NCBI GenBank assembly: GCA_026390115.1
Contig: JAPLGO010000021.1
Span: 52,406-116,405, forward strand
Length of the DNA: 64,000 nucleotides
Origin: Campylobacterales bacterium
GTDB lineage: Bacteria; Campylobacterota; Campylobacteria; Campylobacterales; Sulfurimonadaceae
Direction: 5' to 3'
The position numbers and the translations under genes were made by a program. The first letter of the stretch is position 1, and each line of letters begins with the position of its first letter. Below the pieces are notes generated by a model. It made no database searches and was not told where the DNA came from. It saw nothing but the letters and a program-made list of their open reading frames with translations. This document shows, in pieces, positions 47,990 through 56,978 of this stretch.

Positions 47990-48592
47990 ATGCAATTAAA
48001 ATATGTTGGGCCGAAGCCTATTATCTCGCACACCGGAATAGAGTTTGATAACAATAAAGAGGATAAATACAACTACTTAAACATAGTTGTTCAGTTGCTA
48101 AAAGCATTTGACCATGAATACTTTGACAATAAAACTTATGTATATCAATCAGACACTAGTAGATTTTCTCCCGATGAGCTTTTTACTGAACTAAAAAAAT
48201 ATTGCCCAAATATAGATTCTTTAATGGAAAAAGCGAATCACAACATTGAAGAAGAGATTGAACATCAACTCCATAGAGCACATGAGAATTCTGTTTTGAG
48301 TAGTGTTGACAAAGAGGTATTAGAAAATAACATAAACATTATGCATGATTATATGATTCAGCGTTCTATAAATAAAGCTGTATATTACTGTGCGGTAAAT
48401 GCTTTAGCGGAGTTGCTAAAGAAAGGCAAAATTGATCATATTATTGTACCGATGTTTCAAAAATTCAGTCATGTTCTTCATTCTGTTCAAGGTACTTTAA
48501 AGGCACAAAAGTATCCTGTTGAGACAAAACTTGATATCTATAAAGAAAATGGTGTTTTGCTGGTAAAACTTCAACTATTCAACAACCGTTAA
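47990..48592 (+). CDS. Conserved protein of unknown function after ychF
   Basis: 200 residues beginning MQLKYVGPKPIISHTGIEFD. Cytosolic, mixed alpha/beta, with a helical middle (SLMEKANHNIEEEIEHQLHR) and no known motif. AAGGTAGG lies before the ATG. Its stop overlaps that of the convergent gene by four bases, so its transcript must end inside the neighbour. I do not recognise the family. Confidence 0.75.
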   Translation: MQLKYVGPKPIISHTGIEFDNNKEDKYNYLNIVVQLLKAFDHEYFDNKTYVYQSDTSRFSPDELFTELKKYCPNIDSLMEKANHNIEEEIEHQLHRAHENSVLSSVDKEVLENNINIMHDYMIQRSINKAVYYCAVNALAELLKKGKIDHIIVPMFQKFSHVLHSVQGTLKAQKYPVETKLDIYKENGVLLVKLQLFNNR

Positions 48593-49374
48593 TCAATCTG
48601 CACGTTCATATCTGCCATGGAGACAACCATGGCATCTTTTATATTTTTCAGAGTTCTGTCAAATTTTTCAAGTTTTGCTTTCGTCATTTTATCAACCTTT
48701 GATTGATACTCTTTTAATGATTTCAAAAGAGACTCTTTTTTTTCTGTATCCAACTCTTTCTCATAAAGCATGGTACTAATTTCATCTATTTTAATCTTAA
48801 TTCTATTTATATCAACCTCTTTAGAACTGTTTGCAACCCTTACTCTCTTCCAAAGTTCTTGAAAATCATCGACAGACATAAGCTTTTCATTTGCTATCAA
48901 ATCACAGCTAATTATCCCCTCAATAAGTGCACTGCTATTTTTTGAGTGCTGCATTCTTAATACTAATTCTATAAATGTATCGGCTATCTCTTCAAAGAAA
49001 TAATTTTGATATTTTTGATAATAGTCGTTAATAATAGATAAAATTAATCGGACCCTTTTTTTTTCTTGAAGCTCTTGAAGCGCATCCTCTCTCTGATAAT
49101 GGAGTACTTCCAAAGCATAAGTAAGCCACTCATTTGCTATCTCTTTAAATATAATATTTTTTATCGGTGCAAATGTAAAATCAGAAAAGTTTTTCATACA
49201 CAAAAAGTTTAACTCTTCTTTTAAAGTGTCTCTTACAAGTGATACAGCTAAAAATTTCATAATTTCTGCTCTGTCATTTTCAGACTCAATTTGTAAAATT
49301 TCTCTTTCAAAAAGTTGTCTATTGCTAAAAAGCTTTGTTACAAACTCTTTTTTTGCTTGCGTTGTTTTATGCAT
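48589..49374 (-). CDS. Helical protein of unknown function
   Basis: 261 residues, almost all helix, no signal or membrane segment. The C-terminal 100 residues are coiled-coil-like (IKIDEISTMLYEKELDTEKK, then ESLLKSLKEYQ). It lies 17 bp after psd on the same strand, so it is probably co-transcribed with truD and psd. No catalytic motif seen. The ribosome site before the ATG is weak. Confidence 0.7.
   Translation of the reverse strand: MHKTTQAKKEFVTKLFSNRQLFEREILQIESENDRAEIMKFLAVSLVRDTLKEELNFLCMKNFSDFTFAPIKNIIFKEIANEWLTYALEVLHYQREDALQELQEKKRVRLILSIINDYYQKYQNYFFEEIADTFIELVLRMQHSKNSSALIEGIISCDLIANEKLMSVDDFQELWKRVRVANSSKEVDINRIKIKIDEISTMLYEKELDTEKKESLLKSLKEYQSKVDKMTKAKLEKFDRTLKNIKDAMVVSMADMNVQID
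48613..48634 (+). terminator. Intrinsic terminator embedded in the convergent gene
   Basis: TGCCATGG-AGACAA-CCATGGCA is a perfect 8-bp stem followed by ATCTTTTATATTTTT on the plus strand. It can end the transcript of the gene stopping at 48592, although it lies within the coding end of the minus-strand neighbour, where it encodes DAMVVSMAD. Confidence 0.7.
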
Positions 49375-49390
49375 TGAATAAATACAAAAA

Positions 49391-50209
49391 TTATTTTAGC
49401 TTTGCTATGGTTTGACCATATTTAACATGTTCGCCGGCTTTTATATTTAGCTCTAACATCTCTTTTTCTGCCAAGATAACTATGGTTGAGCCCATCTCAA
49501 AACATCCAAAATCATCACCTTTATTCATAAATAAATTTTCATAAGAGTATGCAGCAGAACTCTCGGCATTTGCATTTGTCTTGATTTTTGGCTCAAATGC
49601 AACCTGCATAACACCGACATTTAAGGCACTTACAAGAACCATAAAAAATCTCTTTTTGCTCCCAGTTTCACACATCAAAACAACTCTCTCATTTTCTATA
49701 AAAAGGTTTACTTTGCTTTTTAAAGATGGAACATTTACAGGAAAAAACTTGCCGGGGATATGCACGGCTTTTAGAACTTTAAGATTCGTCGGCATGTGAT
49801 ATCTGTGGTAATCTTTTGGCGAAAGATAGAAGTTTATAAAGGTACCGTTATGAACAACAGTTTTTTCCTCTTGCGTAAAGTGCTCTCCTATAAATTCGTC
49901 ACAGTTATACTCCATGCCTTTGATTTGGAGTGCATAATCTTGAGTCAAATCCCCACACTCGGAGATCCAAGAGTCACATGGCGATATAAAATCATCTCCA
50001 TCAAGAGAGTATTTTCTATCTTCTCTAAGTTTTCTAGTAAAAAGTGCATTTAAGCTGTTGTAAGTGCTTGGTGAATGAAACTCACGCATGTCCAAACCCA
50101 TCAACCCTACATAAGAGCTGTTTACTACTTTTTGAAACCATTTCGGGAACTCTTTTGAAGCAAATTTCCCAAAACATTGTGAAATTGCCGATGTTATATG
50201 TCTGCTCAT
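49391..50209 (-). CDS. psd: Phosphatidylserine decarboxylase proenzyme
   Basis: A 272-residue Psd. The self-cleavage site is FEMGSTIVIL near residue 246: cutting before Ser makes the pyruvoyl group of the alpha subunit. Other family parts are FLSPKDYHRYHMP with the His residues and VNVPSLKSKVNLFIENERVV. It makes phosphatidylethanolamine at the inner membrane. The cleavage motif here is MGST, a variant of LGST. Confidence 0.92.
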   Translation of the reverse strand: MSRHITSAISQCFGKFASKEFPKWFQKVVNSSYVGLMGLDMREFHSPSTYNSLNALFTRKLREDRKYSLDGDDFISPCDSWISECGDLTQDYALQIKGMEYNCDEFIGEHFTQEEKTVVHNGTFINFYLSPKDYHRYHMPTNLKVLKAVHIPGKFFPVNVPSLKSKVNLFIENERVVLMCETGSKKRFFMVLVSALNVGVMQVAFEPKIKTNANAESSAAYSYENLFMNKGDDFGCFEMGSTIVILAEKEMLELNIKAGEHVKYGQTIAKLK

Positions 50210-50220
50210 TTTCTGTGACC

Positions 50221-51294
50221 TTAATTAATTTTTCTTTTTGCTATCTCTTCAATTAAAACAGTTGCATACGAACCTTTTGGAAGTGTAAAGTTTAACTCAT
50301 ATTGAGCAACCATTGAGTTATATCGCCCCTCTACCTCCGTAGGATAAACCCAAGCGTATCTTCTTGCTCCATCTTCATTTATGGTGTCGTTAAACTCCTT
50401 CTCTATCACTCCGGCCGTTCCTGAAGAAATCCTCACTTTTTTACCGCACAAAAGCCCCGTAACGCTTATGTTTCGGTTTAAAAATCTCTCTAAATCTTCT
50501 TCGCTTCCGTCAAAATCAAAAAGTCTGCCATGCGGATAATGTTCCATAATATCGCCGAGCATCACTTTAAAAGGATGTTTTTGCGCTTTTAATTTTTTCA
50601 CTTCATCATTTGGCATGTTTAAAAGCGGCTCCAACTCAGAGGGTTTAAAATTATTTATGAGATTATTTATCTCCAATCTTCTGCTCAGCCAAAGATTAAA
50701 AAGGTGGCTCTGGTACGCACTGATAAGAAGTTTTTTTATCTTTGGATTTCTCTCTTTTTTCTCACCTTTTGCGATTTTCTCTCCATCTATGTGGTTATCG
50801 CCGTCATTTCCAAATCTTTGGTATCCAAAGTAGTTCGGCATACCAAATTCAGAGATATTTTTAAGCGCTTCATCTATCTTCTGCCCAGCAGTTGGATTTA
50901 CTTTTTTAAGTTTAATGTAAAATCTGTTGCCCTGAAGATGCCCGATTTTTATTTTATTATTATGGTAAGTTTTTGAGACAATTTTTATATTCTCATGCTC
51001 AAAGTTTTCCATCGCCTCTTCATGCTTTTTGTGAAGCGAAATATACTGCTTCGTCATGGCATGTTTATCTTTTAGCCCTGCATAGCCTATCTCTTTATTT
51101 TGAATACCCAAATATTTCGCAATCATGCTGACAAGTTCAAGGGTTGAGAGACCTTTTTTTCTCACAAACAAAACAAGATGCTCGCCCTCGCCCGAAAACT
51201 CATAAAGCGGTATCTCCTCGACCACGAAATCTCTTGGTGATTGTTTAAAATGAAACTCAATGCTTGAGTGTCCCAGTGAATAAAATCTATCCAT
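50221..51294 (-). CDS. truD: tRNA pseudouridine-13 synthase TruD
   Basis: 357 residues from the ATG at 51294 (MDRFYSLGHSSIEF), which follows AGGACAAAAAAT; the longer frame would run back into thiL. FVVEEIPLYEFSGEGEHLVL and KNKEIGYAGLKDKHAMTKQY carry the catalytic Asp (in GLKDKHA), and GMPNYFGYQRFGNDGDNH is the family signature. It makes pseudouridine 13 in tRNA-Glu. It lies 10 bp after thiL. Confidence 0.93.
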   Translation of the reverse strand: MDRFYSLGHSSIEFHFKQSPRDFVVEEIPLYEFSGEGEHLVLFVRKKGLSTLELVSMIAKYLGIQNKEIGYAGLKDKHAMTKQYISLHKKHEEAMENFEHENIKIVSKTYHNNKIKIGHLQGNRFYIKLKKVNPTAGQKIDEALKNISEFGMPNYFGYQRFGNDGDNHIDGEKIAKGEKKERNPKIKKLLISAYQSHLFNLWLSRRLEINNLINNFKPSELEPLLNMPNDEVKKLKAQKHPFKVMLGDIMEHYPHGRLFDFDGSEEDLERFLNRNISVTGLLCGKKVRISSGTAGVIEKEFNDTINEDGARRYAWVYPTEVEGRYNSMVAQYELNFTLPKGSYATVLIEEIAKRKIN

Positions 51295-51304
51295 ATTTTT
51301 TGTC

Positions 51305-52129
51305 CTATCTGTTAAAATGGTGTGGTTTGCATCTGTTTTTATATTTAACACGCGCGCATGTTCCAAAAATCGTAAGCGGTGTTCTGCTTTGCGCGGCTCT
51401 TCTTAAGATGGTTTTTTTAGCTCTTTTGTCAAAAGCCACCAGCATCTCATACTCTTCTCCGCTGCATCCTATATTTTTGCTTATCTTATTATTGAACTTT
51501 ATACCTATTTTATTAACACTGCAGAGTTTACCTAAATCACTAAAAAGCCCATCCGAAATATCCATGCCAGAACTTAAAAACCTTGATGAACGGGTAATAA
51601 AATCGCCTCTGAGTTTGATATTTACAAACTTAGATCTTGTATGTATTTTTCCAAGATTGCGTAGCTTCTGCAGCTCTTTTCTGCTCTCTCCAAGCTTGCC
51701 CGTATAGGCCAACATGTAGCCCTCTCTTATACCGCTTCTTAAAAGTGGTTTCTTTGTCTGCGAAATTATTGTTACGGTTATATCAAGCTTTGTGTTACTA
51801 ATAGTATCACCACCTATAATTTCAATACCATATTTTTTTGTCATATCAATAAATCCACAAGCCAATTCCCTCATCTGAATTTTTGTTATATCCTTTGGCA
51901 TAGCAACACACAATAGAGCATATTTTGGCTTTGCATTCATGGCAATTGCATCTGAAATATTAACAACCATCGCTTTTGAGGCTATTTGATAGTAACTCAT
52001 CCACTCTCTTTTAAAATGCACATCTTCAAAGAAGGCATCTTTTGAGTAAACTGTACCTGAAATTAATGCACCATCATCACCTACATGCGGGTTATCAAAA
52101 AGTGATATAAAATAATTTTCTAAATTCAT
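51305..52129 (-). CDS. thiL: Thiamine-monophosphate kinase
   Basis: A 274-residue ThiL of the PurM-like fold. PHVGDDGALI with the Mg-binding Asp pair, ISDAIAMNAKPKYALLCVAM, IEIIGGDTISNTKLDITVTI and GMDISDGLFSDLGKLC are all present. It phosphorylates thiamine monophosphate to the diphosphate cofactor. It is somewhat shorter than the 320-residue E. coli form and has a basic C-terminus (CARVKYKNRCKPHHF). It leads the truD-psd chain. Confidence 0.92.
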   Translation of the reverse strand: MNLENYFISLFDNPHVGDDGALISGTVYSKDAFFEDVHFKREWMSYYQIASKAMVVNISDAIAMNAKPKYALLCVAMPKDITKIQMRELACGFIDMTKKYGIEIIGGDTISNTKLDITVTIISQTKKPLLRSGIREGYMLAYTGKLGESRKELQKLRNLGKIHTRSKFVNIKLRGDFITRSSRFLSSGMDISDGLFSDLGKLCSVNKIGIKFNNKISKNIGCSGEEYEMLVAFDKRAKKTILRRAAQSRTPLTIFGTCARVKYKNRCKPHHFNR

Positions 52130-52306
52130 TGAGCTTCTTGGAGTATATATTAAATGGGCTACATTATATCATTTTTTAGAAAAATTATTTTGAAACAAAT
52201 CAATAGTTATAACAAATTGAGCTACTTATAAATGTCTCAAATAGTAACAAACTAAAAGTTCATATTCACAAACCTCTTTTTTAAACTCGCATAAGAGTAG
52301 TCACGA

Positions 52307-52312
52307 TATAAT
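52307..52312 (+). promoter_or_regulatory. Probable -10 box for the frd/sdh operon
   Basis: TATAAT in CACGATATAATCAA, 37 bases before the flavoprotein ATG; AAAGGAAAG is the ribosome site. Confidence 0.55.
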
Positions 52313-52348
52313 CAATTTTATTTTAGTTCTTAATACAAAGGAAAGTTC

Positions 52349-54061
52349 ATGAGTGTTCCTATTTATACTTACGATGCAATTATTGTCGGTGCAGGTCTAG
52401 CAGGCTGTGCGGCGGCAAGAGAGTTGCAAAATGCAGGAAAAAAAGTTGCTGTTATTACAAAGTTACACCCTCTTAGAAGTCACTCCGGTGCAGCTCAGGG
52501 CGGAGTTAATGCGGCATTTAGTGATGCAGACAGTGTCGAGCTACATGAGTTTGACACAGTAAAAGGTTCTGATTATTTAGCAGATCAGGATGCTGTTGAG
52601 TTTATGTGTCAAAAAGCTCCGGAAACTATTCGCTGGGCAGAGAGAATGGGAGCGGCTTTTAGCCGAACTCCGGATGGAAAAATCGCTCAAAGACCTTTTG
52701 GCGGGCAATCTTCTCCTCGCGCATGTTATGCAAAAGACAGAACAGGTTTAACTCTGCTTCAAACTATATATGAACAAGCGCACCGTTCAGGTGTTAAGTT
52801 TTGGGATGAGTGGTATGCAGCAGATCTGATTTACAAAGATGGAAAAATTTCAGGTGTTGTAGCGTTTAATATTCGCGACATGCAAACGGTAATTTTTAAC
52901 GCAAAATCTGTAATGTTCGCAACCGGCGGGTATGCAAGAGCATTCAAAATTAATTCAAATGCACATGCCAACACGGGCGATGGTTTATCAATCGTAGCAA
53001 GACATGGTCTTCCTCTTGAAGATATGGAATTTGTTCAGTTTCACCCATCAGGATTATCAGGAAACGGTGTTTTAATCTCAGAGGCAGCTCGCGGTGAGGG
53101 TGGAAAACTTTTCAACTCACTCGGTGAAAGATTTATGGAGAAGTACGCTCCGAATGCCATGGAACTTGCAAGCCGTGATGTTGTAAGCCGTGCAATTATC
53201 AATGAAATCAGAGAGGGTCGCGGTGTCGGTCCTAGAAAAGATGCGGTATTTATCGATGTTACGCACCTTGGAAAAGATTTGATTATGGAAAGACTTCCTG
53301 AACTTCGTGATTTAGCTATCACTTTCTTAGGTCTTGACATGATTAAAGAGCCGATTCTTATCTCTGCTACTGCGCACTACTCTATGGGTGGTATTCCGGT
53401 GGATGTTCCAGGGCATGTTCGTAAAAATAACAACGAAATAGTTGAAGGTTTTTATGCTGCCGGTGAGTGTTCTTGTGTATCTGTACATGGAGCGAACCGT
53501 CTTGGTGCAAACTCTGTTTTAGAGGCTCTTCTTTTTGGTCGTTTTGTGGGCAAAACAATGGTTTCAGAGATTGACAGCATTGAACTTCGCCCTGCTACGC
53601 AAGAGGATGCAAAAACTGCTCTTGAAGAAATCAATTGGATACTGAGTAACAATGGAGATGAAACTGTAACAGCTCTTCGTGAGGAGCTTCAACAAGGAAT
53701 GACTGCAAATGCAGGTGCATTCAGAACAAAAGAGACTCTTGCAACACAAATAGAAAATGTTAAGTCACTCCGTAAGCGCTACAAAAACATTCGCATAAAA
53801 GATAAATCTAAAGTATTTAATACTGAACTTCAAGAAGCTATAGAGTTTGGTCACATGCTTGATTATTCTCTCTTTATAGTTGAGAGTGCGATTGCTAGAA
53901 ATGAGAGCCGTGGAGCTCACTTTAGAGAAGATTTTGAAACGCGTGATGATGAAAATTTCCTAAAACACACTATGGCGTATATGAATGAAAATGGCGAAAT
54001 TACGCTTGATTACATGGATGTCGTTCTCGGCAAACATGAGCTAAAAGCTAGAAACTACTAA
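52349..54061 (+). CDS. Fumarate reductase/succinate dehydrogenase flavoprotein subunit
   Basis: A 570-residue FrdA/SdhA. The FAD-binding start is YDAIIVGAGLAGCAAARELQ; HPLRSHSGAAQGGVNAAF contains the FAD-linked His. FHPSGLSGNGVLISEAARGE and ATAHYSMGGIPVDV belong to the active site, and GECSCVSVHGANRLGANSVL closes the FAD site. There is no twin-arginine signal, unlike periplasmic MfrA, so it should face the cytosol. With the next two genes it forms a type E complex that reduces fumarate or oxidises succinate. Fumarate reduction is a step of the reverse TCA cycle used by chemolithoautotrophic relatives. Confidence 0.92.
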   Translation: MSVPIYTYDAIIVGAGLAGCAAARELQNAGKKVAVITKLHPLRSHSGAAQGGVNAAFSDADSVELHEFDTVKGSDYLADQDAVEFMCQKAPETIRWAERMGAAFSRTPDGKIAQRPFGGQSSPRACYAKDRTGLTLLQTIYEQAHRSGVKFWDEWYAADLIYKDGKISGVVAFNIRDMQTVIFNAKSVMFATGGYARAFKINSNAHANTGDGLSIVARHGLPLEDMEFVQFHPSGLSGNGVLISEAARGEGGKLFNSLGERFMEKYAPNAMELASRDVVSRAIINEIREGRGVGPRKDAVFIDVTHLGKDLIMERLPELRDLAITFLGLDMIKEPILISATAHYSMGGIPVDVPGHVRKNNNEIVEGFYAAGECSCVSVHGANRLGANSVLEALLFGRFVGKTMVSEIDSIELRPATQEDAKTALEEINWILSNNGDETVTALREELQQGMTANAGAFRTKETLATQIENVKSLRKRYKNIRIKDKSKVFNTELQEAIEFGHMLDYSLFIVESAIARNESRGAHFREDFETRDDENFLKHTMAYMNENGEITLDYMDVVLGKHELKARNY

Positions 54062-54072
54062 GGAGAGAACTT

Positions 54073-55053
54073 ATGAGTACACATAAAATCACTACACAAA
54101 AAGTAAACTTCAAGGTATTTCGTTTTAATGCTAGCGAAGATTATCTTCCATATTATGAAGACTACAATATGGATGTAACTTCAGAAGAGGTTGTTCTTGA
54201 TGTTTTAAACAGAATTAAATGGGATCACGATGGCAGTTTTTCATACAGAAGAAGCTGTCGTCACGGTATTTGTGGAGCATGTGCCATTAAAGTAAACGGT
54301 CGTTCAACTCTTGCTTGTAAAGAAAGAATGAACGATATGATAGAACTTTTTGGGAATGAATTAACACTTGAGCCGTTAAGTATTAAAAGAGCTGTTAAAG
54401 ATTTAATTATCGATAAAGGTGATTTCTGGGAGAAGCATGATGCAATTCACCCCTATTTAATCTCTGACGTGGATGAACATCCAGAACATGAGCACTTGGT
54501 AACGCCAGAAGAAGCAGAACGATTACTTGAAGCTGACTTATGTATCCAGTGTGGGGCTTGCCACTACGCTTGTCCGGTTGTAGAAATCAATGAAGACTTC
54601 TTCGGCCCTGCAGCGTTCGCTAAAGCATACCGTTTTGAAGCAGATATTCGTGATGATGCTCTTGATAAAAGATTACTCCATCTCCATGAAGAGAAACAAG
54701 GACTTTGGGATTGTGTTAAATGTTTTGAATGTGCAGAGGTTTGCCCGAAAGATGTAAATCCGATTGATAAAATCACTAAACTCCACCAGATGTTATTCAA
54801 AGAGGGAATCGCAACAAGTAATGTTGCTACGCGTCATGCGGTAGGATTTAAACACTCAATTGCAAGAAACGGCATACTTGATGAGGGTGGGCTTGTTCTC
54901 TATTCTGAGGGTCTTGGAATCGTTAAACATGTACCGGTAGCTCTAAAAATGTTCGTAAAAGGTAAAATTGTTCCGCCTTGGGCTCTCACAAAATCGAAAA
55001 ACCTTGATGAGATTAAAAAACTCGTAAAATCATCGTCAACAGCAAAGTTCTAG
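54073..55053 (+). CDS. Fumarate reductase/succinate dehydrogenase iron-sulfur subunit
   Basis: 326 residues. The plant-type 2Fe-2S site is SCRHGICGACAIKVNGRSTL near 57-80 with a later ACKERM. Two further cluster sets are CIQCGACHYACPV near 155 and CVKCFECAEVCPKDVNP near 215. It carries electrons from the flavoprotein to the CCG-domain subunit. It is longer than classical SdhB (about 240), as in type E complexes. It begins 11 bp after the flavoprotein gene. Confidence 0.92.
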   Translation: MSTHKITTQKVNFKVFRFNASEDYLPYYEDYNMDVTSEEVVLDVLNRIKWDHDGSFSYRRSCRHGICGACAIKVNGRSTLACKERMNDMIELFGNELTLEPLSIKRAVKDLIIDKGDFWEKHDAIHPYLISDVDEHPEHEHLVTPEEAERLLEADLCIQCGACHYACPVVEINEDFFGPAAFAKAYRFEADIRDDALDKRLLHLHEEKQGLWDCVKCFECAEVCPKDVNPIDKITKLHQMLFKEGIATSNVATRHAVGFKHSIARNGILDEGGLVLYSEGLGIVKHVPVALKMFVKGKIVPPWALTKSKNLDEIKKLVKSSSTAKF

Positions 55054-55064
55054 GAGTATAGCAG

Positions 55065-55946
55065 ATGAAAAAATTAAAATACGCACTTTTTACAGGTTGT
55101 ACAGCAAAACAGAGTACGCCTGAGCAGTATATGTCAACTTTCGCTGTTGCAGAAAAATTGGGCATCGAACTTATTGAACTGGTAGAAGCATCATGTTGTG
55201 GCGCTTCACATTTACAAGATTATGATGACTTTTTATCTTTAGTTTTAAATGCCAGAAATATTGCTTATGCTGAAAAACATGGTTTAACTATGGTTACTAT
55301 TTGTAATACTTGTCAACTGAATACTGCTATGACTAAACATAGATTAGATAATGAGCATGGACTAAAAGAAAAGGTAAATGCAAAACTTAAAGAGATTGGA
55401 CTTGAATACAAAGGTACTTCAAACATAATTCATTTCTTGTATGCAATTATTGATGATATCGGTCTTGATAAAATTAAAGAGATGGTTGTTACACCGCTTA
55501 GCCAGTTTAACATCGCACCGTTTTACGGTTGTCACAATATCCGCCCTTCTGAGCTTCAAAATGAGTCTCATAAAAAAGCGGAAAACCCTTATAACCCTAC
55601 TTCACTTGATGACTTAATCAAAGCGTGTGGCGGTGTGAGTGTTGATTATAAAGAGAAAAATAAGTGTTGTGGCTTCCATGTGGAACTTCAAGCGCCTCGC
55701 ACCGCATCTATTTTAACAGGAAATGCGATTGCCGGTGCGATGGATGGAAATGCAGATTGGATGGTAACTCCATGTCCGCTTTGCCACCTCAAACTTGACA
55801 CGCAGACACACCACGCTTCCGTAGCAATCGGCAGAGAAGTAAAACTTCCGGTGCTTCACATGCAACAGATGTTGGGACTTGCTCTTGGATGTAGCCATGA
55901 GCAACTTGGTTTAAAACATCACTTAACAAAAGTAGATTTTATTTAA
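55065..55946 (+). CDS. SdhE/MfrE-type CCG-domain subunit (HdrB-like)
   Basis: 293 residues with two CCG domains like heterodisulfide reductase subunit B. The first has FTGCTAKQSTPEQY and EASCCGASHLQD; the second has FYGCHNIRPSELQ, KNKCCGFHVELQAP and TPCPLCHLKLD. Each set can bind a noncubane 4Fe-4S cluster. In type E succinate/methylmenaquinol:fumarate oxidoreductases this soluble subunit replaces the haem b membrane anchors and reaches the quinone through an amphipathic region. It is the third gene of the operon, 11 bp after the iron-sulfur subunit. Confidence 0.88.
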   Translation: MKKLKYALFTGCTAKQSTPEQYMSTFAVAEKLGIELIELVEASCCGASHLQDYDDFLSLVLNARNIAYAEKHGLTMVTICNTCQLNTAMTKHRLDNEHGLKEKVNAKLKEIGLEYKGTSNIIHFLYAIIDDIGLDKIKEMVVTPLSQFNIAPFYGCHNIRPSELQNESHKKAENPYNPTSLDDLIKACGGVSVDYKEKNKCCGFHVELQAPRTASILTGNAIAGAMDGNADWMVTPCPLCHLKLDTQTHHASVAIGREVKLPVLHMQQMLGLALGCSHEQLGLKHHLTKVDFI

Positions 55947-55960
55947 TTTCAAACCTCTCT

Positions 55961-55983
55961 TTTCCCGCACTTTTTGCGGGAAA
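55961..55983 (+). terminator. Terminator of the frd/sdh operon
   Basis: TTTCCCGC-ACTTTTT-GCGGGAAA, a perfect 8-bp stem 14 bases after the last stop, followed by TTCTCT. Confidence 0.75.
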
Positions 55984-56023
55984 TTCTCTCCAATAAAATC
56001 AAATTCATCATAACGGAACAAAA

Positions 56024-56800
56024 ATGTCAAACTCAATAGAAATAATTTCATGGAATGTCAATGGAATCCGTGCTGTTGCAAACAAAGAAGCCCTTAAATG
56101 GATTGATGAAAGGGAAACAGATATCTTATGTCTTCAAGAGATAAAAGCACTTGAAAGCCAAATTCCTGAAGCAATGTTTGACAAAAAGTATCAAGATATT
56201 TTAGTAAACTCCGCGACAAAAAAAGGGTACAGCGGAACCATGACTTGGAGTGTTTTACAAAGTGATTACAAATCCACATGCCAACACATCGACACAACAA
56301 GCGAAGGAAGAATCGTAGAGACACACTATGGCGATATCGTTCTTTTGAATGTTTACTTTCCCAACGGGCAAAAAGATGAAGAGAGACTCTCTCACAAAAT
56401 GAAGTTCTACGATGATTTTTTAGAGTACTGTGAAAAACTGAGAGAGGATGGAAAATCTATAATCATCTGCGGTGATGTAAACACGGCGCACAAAGAGATA
56501 GACCTCAAAAACCCAAAAGCAAATTTTAAAACATCAGGCTTTTTACCGATGGAGAGAGAGTGGATAGACAAACTTTTGACATGCGGCTATATCGACACAT
56601 TCCGCTATGTGCATGGCGACAAACTAGACAATTACAGCTGGTGGAGTTACCGCTTAAATGCCAGAGCCAACAATGTCGGCTGGAGAATCGACTATTTTTT
56701 TATAAGCGAAGATTTGGCAGAGAATCTCGAAGACGCTTTTATACTTGAGCATATCGAAGGCTCCGATCACTGCCCTGTTGGGATTAGAATCTCCATTTAA
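56024..56800 (+). CDS. xth: Exodeoxyribonuclease III family AP endonuclease
   Basis: 258 residues of the Xth family. IISWNVNGIRAV with the Asn, LCLQEIKALESQIPE with the metal-binding Glu near 38, YFPNGQKDEERL with the active Tyr, IICGDVNTAHKEIDL, and IDYFFISEDL with EGSDHCPVGIRI (Asp-His pair). It cuts DNA at abasic sites and removes 3' blocks. It is the last chromosomal-type gene before the island. Confidence 0.95.
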   Translation: MSNSIEIISWNVNGIRAVANKEALKWIDERETDILCLQEIKALESQIPEAMFDKKYQDILVNSATKKGYSGTMTWSVLQSDYKSTCQHIDTTSEGRIVETHYGDIVLLNVYFPNGQKDEERLSHKMKFYDDFLEYCEKLREDGKSIIICGDVNTAHKEIDLKNPKANFKTSGFLPMEREWIDKLLTCGYIDTFRYVHGDKLDNYSWWSYRLNARANNVGWRIDYFFISEDLAENLEDAFILEHIEGSDHCPVGIRISI

Positions 56801-56844
56801 CAATCTATTCTAATTTTTTTAAATCTAGTCAAACTCTACTACAT

Positions 56845-56861
56845 AGCCCTATTATAGGGCT
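56845..56861. terminator. Hairpin between xth and the island recombinase
   Basis: AGCCCTAT-T-ATAGGGCT is a perfect palindrome 45 bases after the xth stop. It may terminate xth. Confidence 0.55.
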
Positions 56862-56921
56862 TAAAATAGATATACTCTTTTTCATATAATTTCAGATAAC
56901 TTCATATTTGATTAAATTATC

Positions 56922-56963
56922 GGGACTACAGAGGGACTAAAATATTATCTAGTCCCTAGTCCC
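56922..56963. repeat. Double inverted GGGACTA repeats before the recombinase
   Basis: GGGACTA occurs at 56922-56928 and 56933-56939, and its complement TAGTCCC at 56950-56956 and 56957-56963. The four heptamers lie 16-57 bases before the recombinase ATG. Such clusters serve as integrase arm sites, as an attachment site or as an autoregulatory hairpin. Confidence 0.6.
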
Positions 56964-56978
56964 TCAAAAGGACTTTTT

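Noticed and set aside
51295..51366. A 24-residue extension of TruD into thiL
   Set aside because: The ATG at 51294 has a good ribosome site and family-like N-terminus; the extension would overlap thiL coding sequence in another frame.
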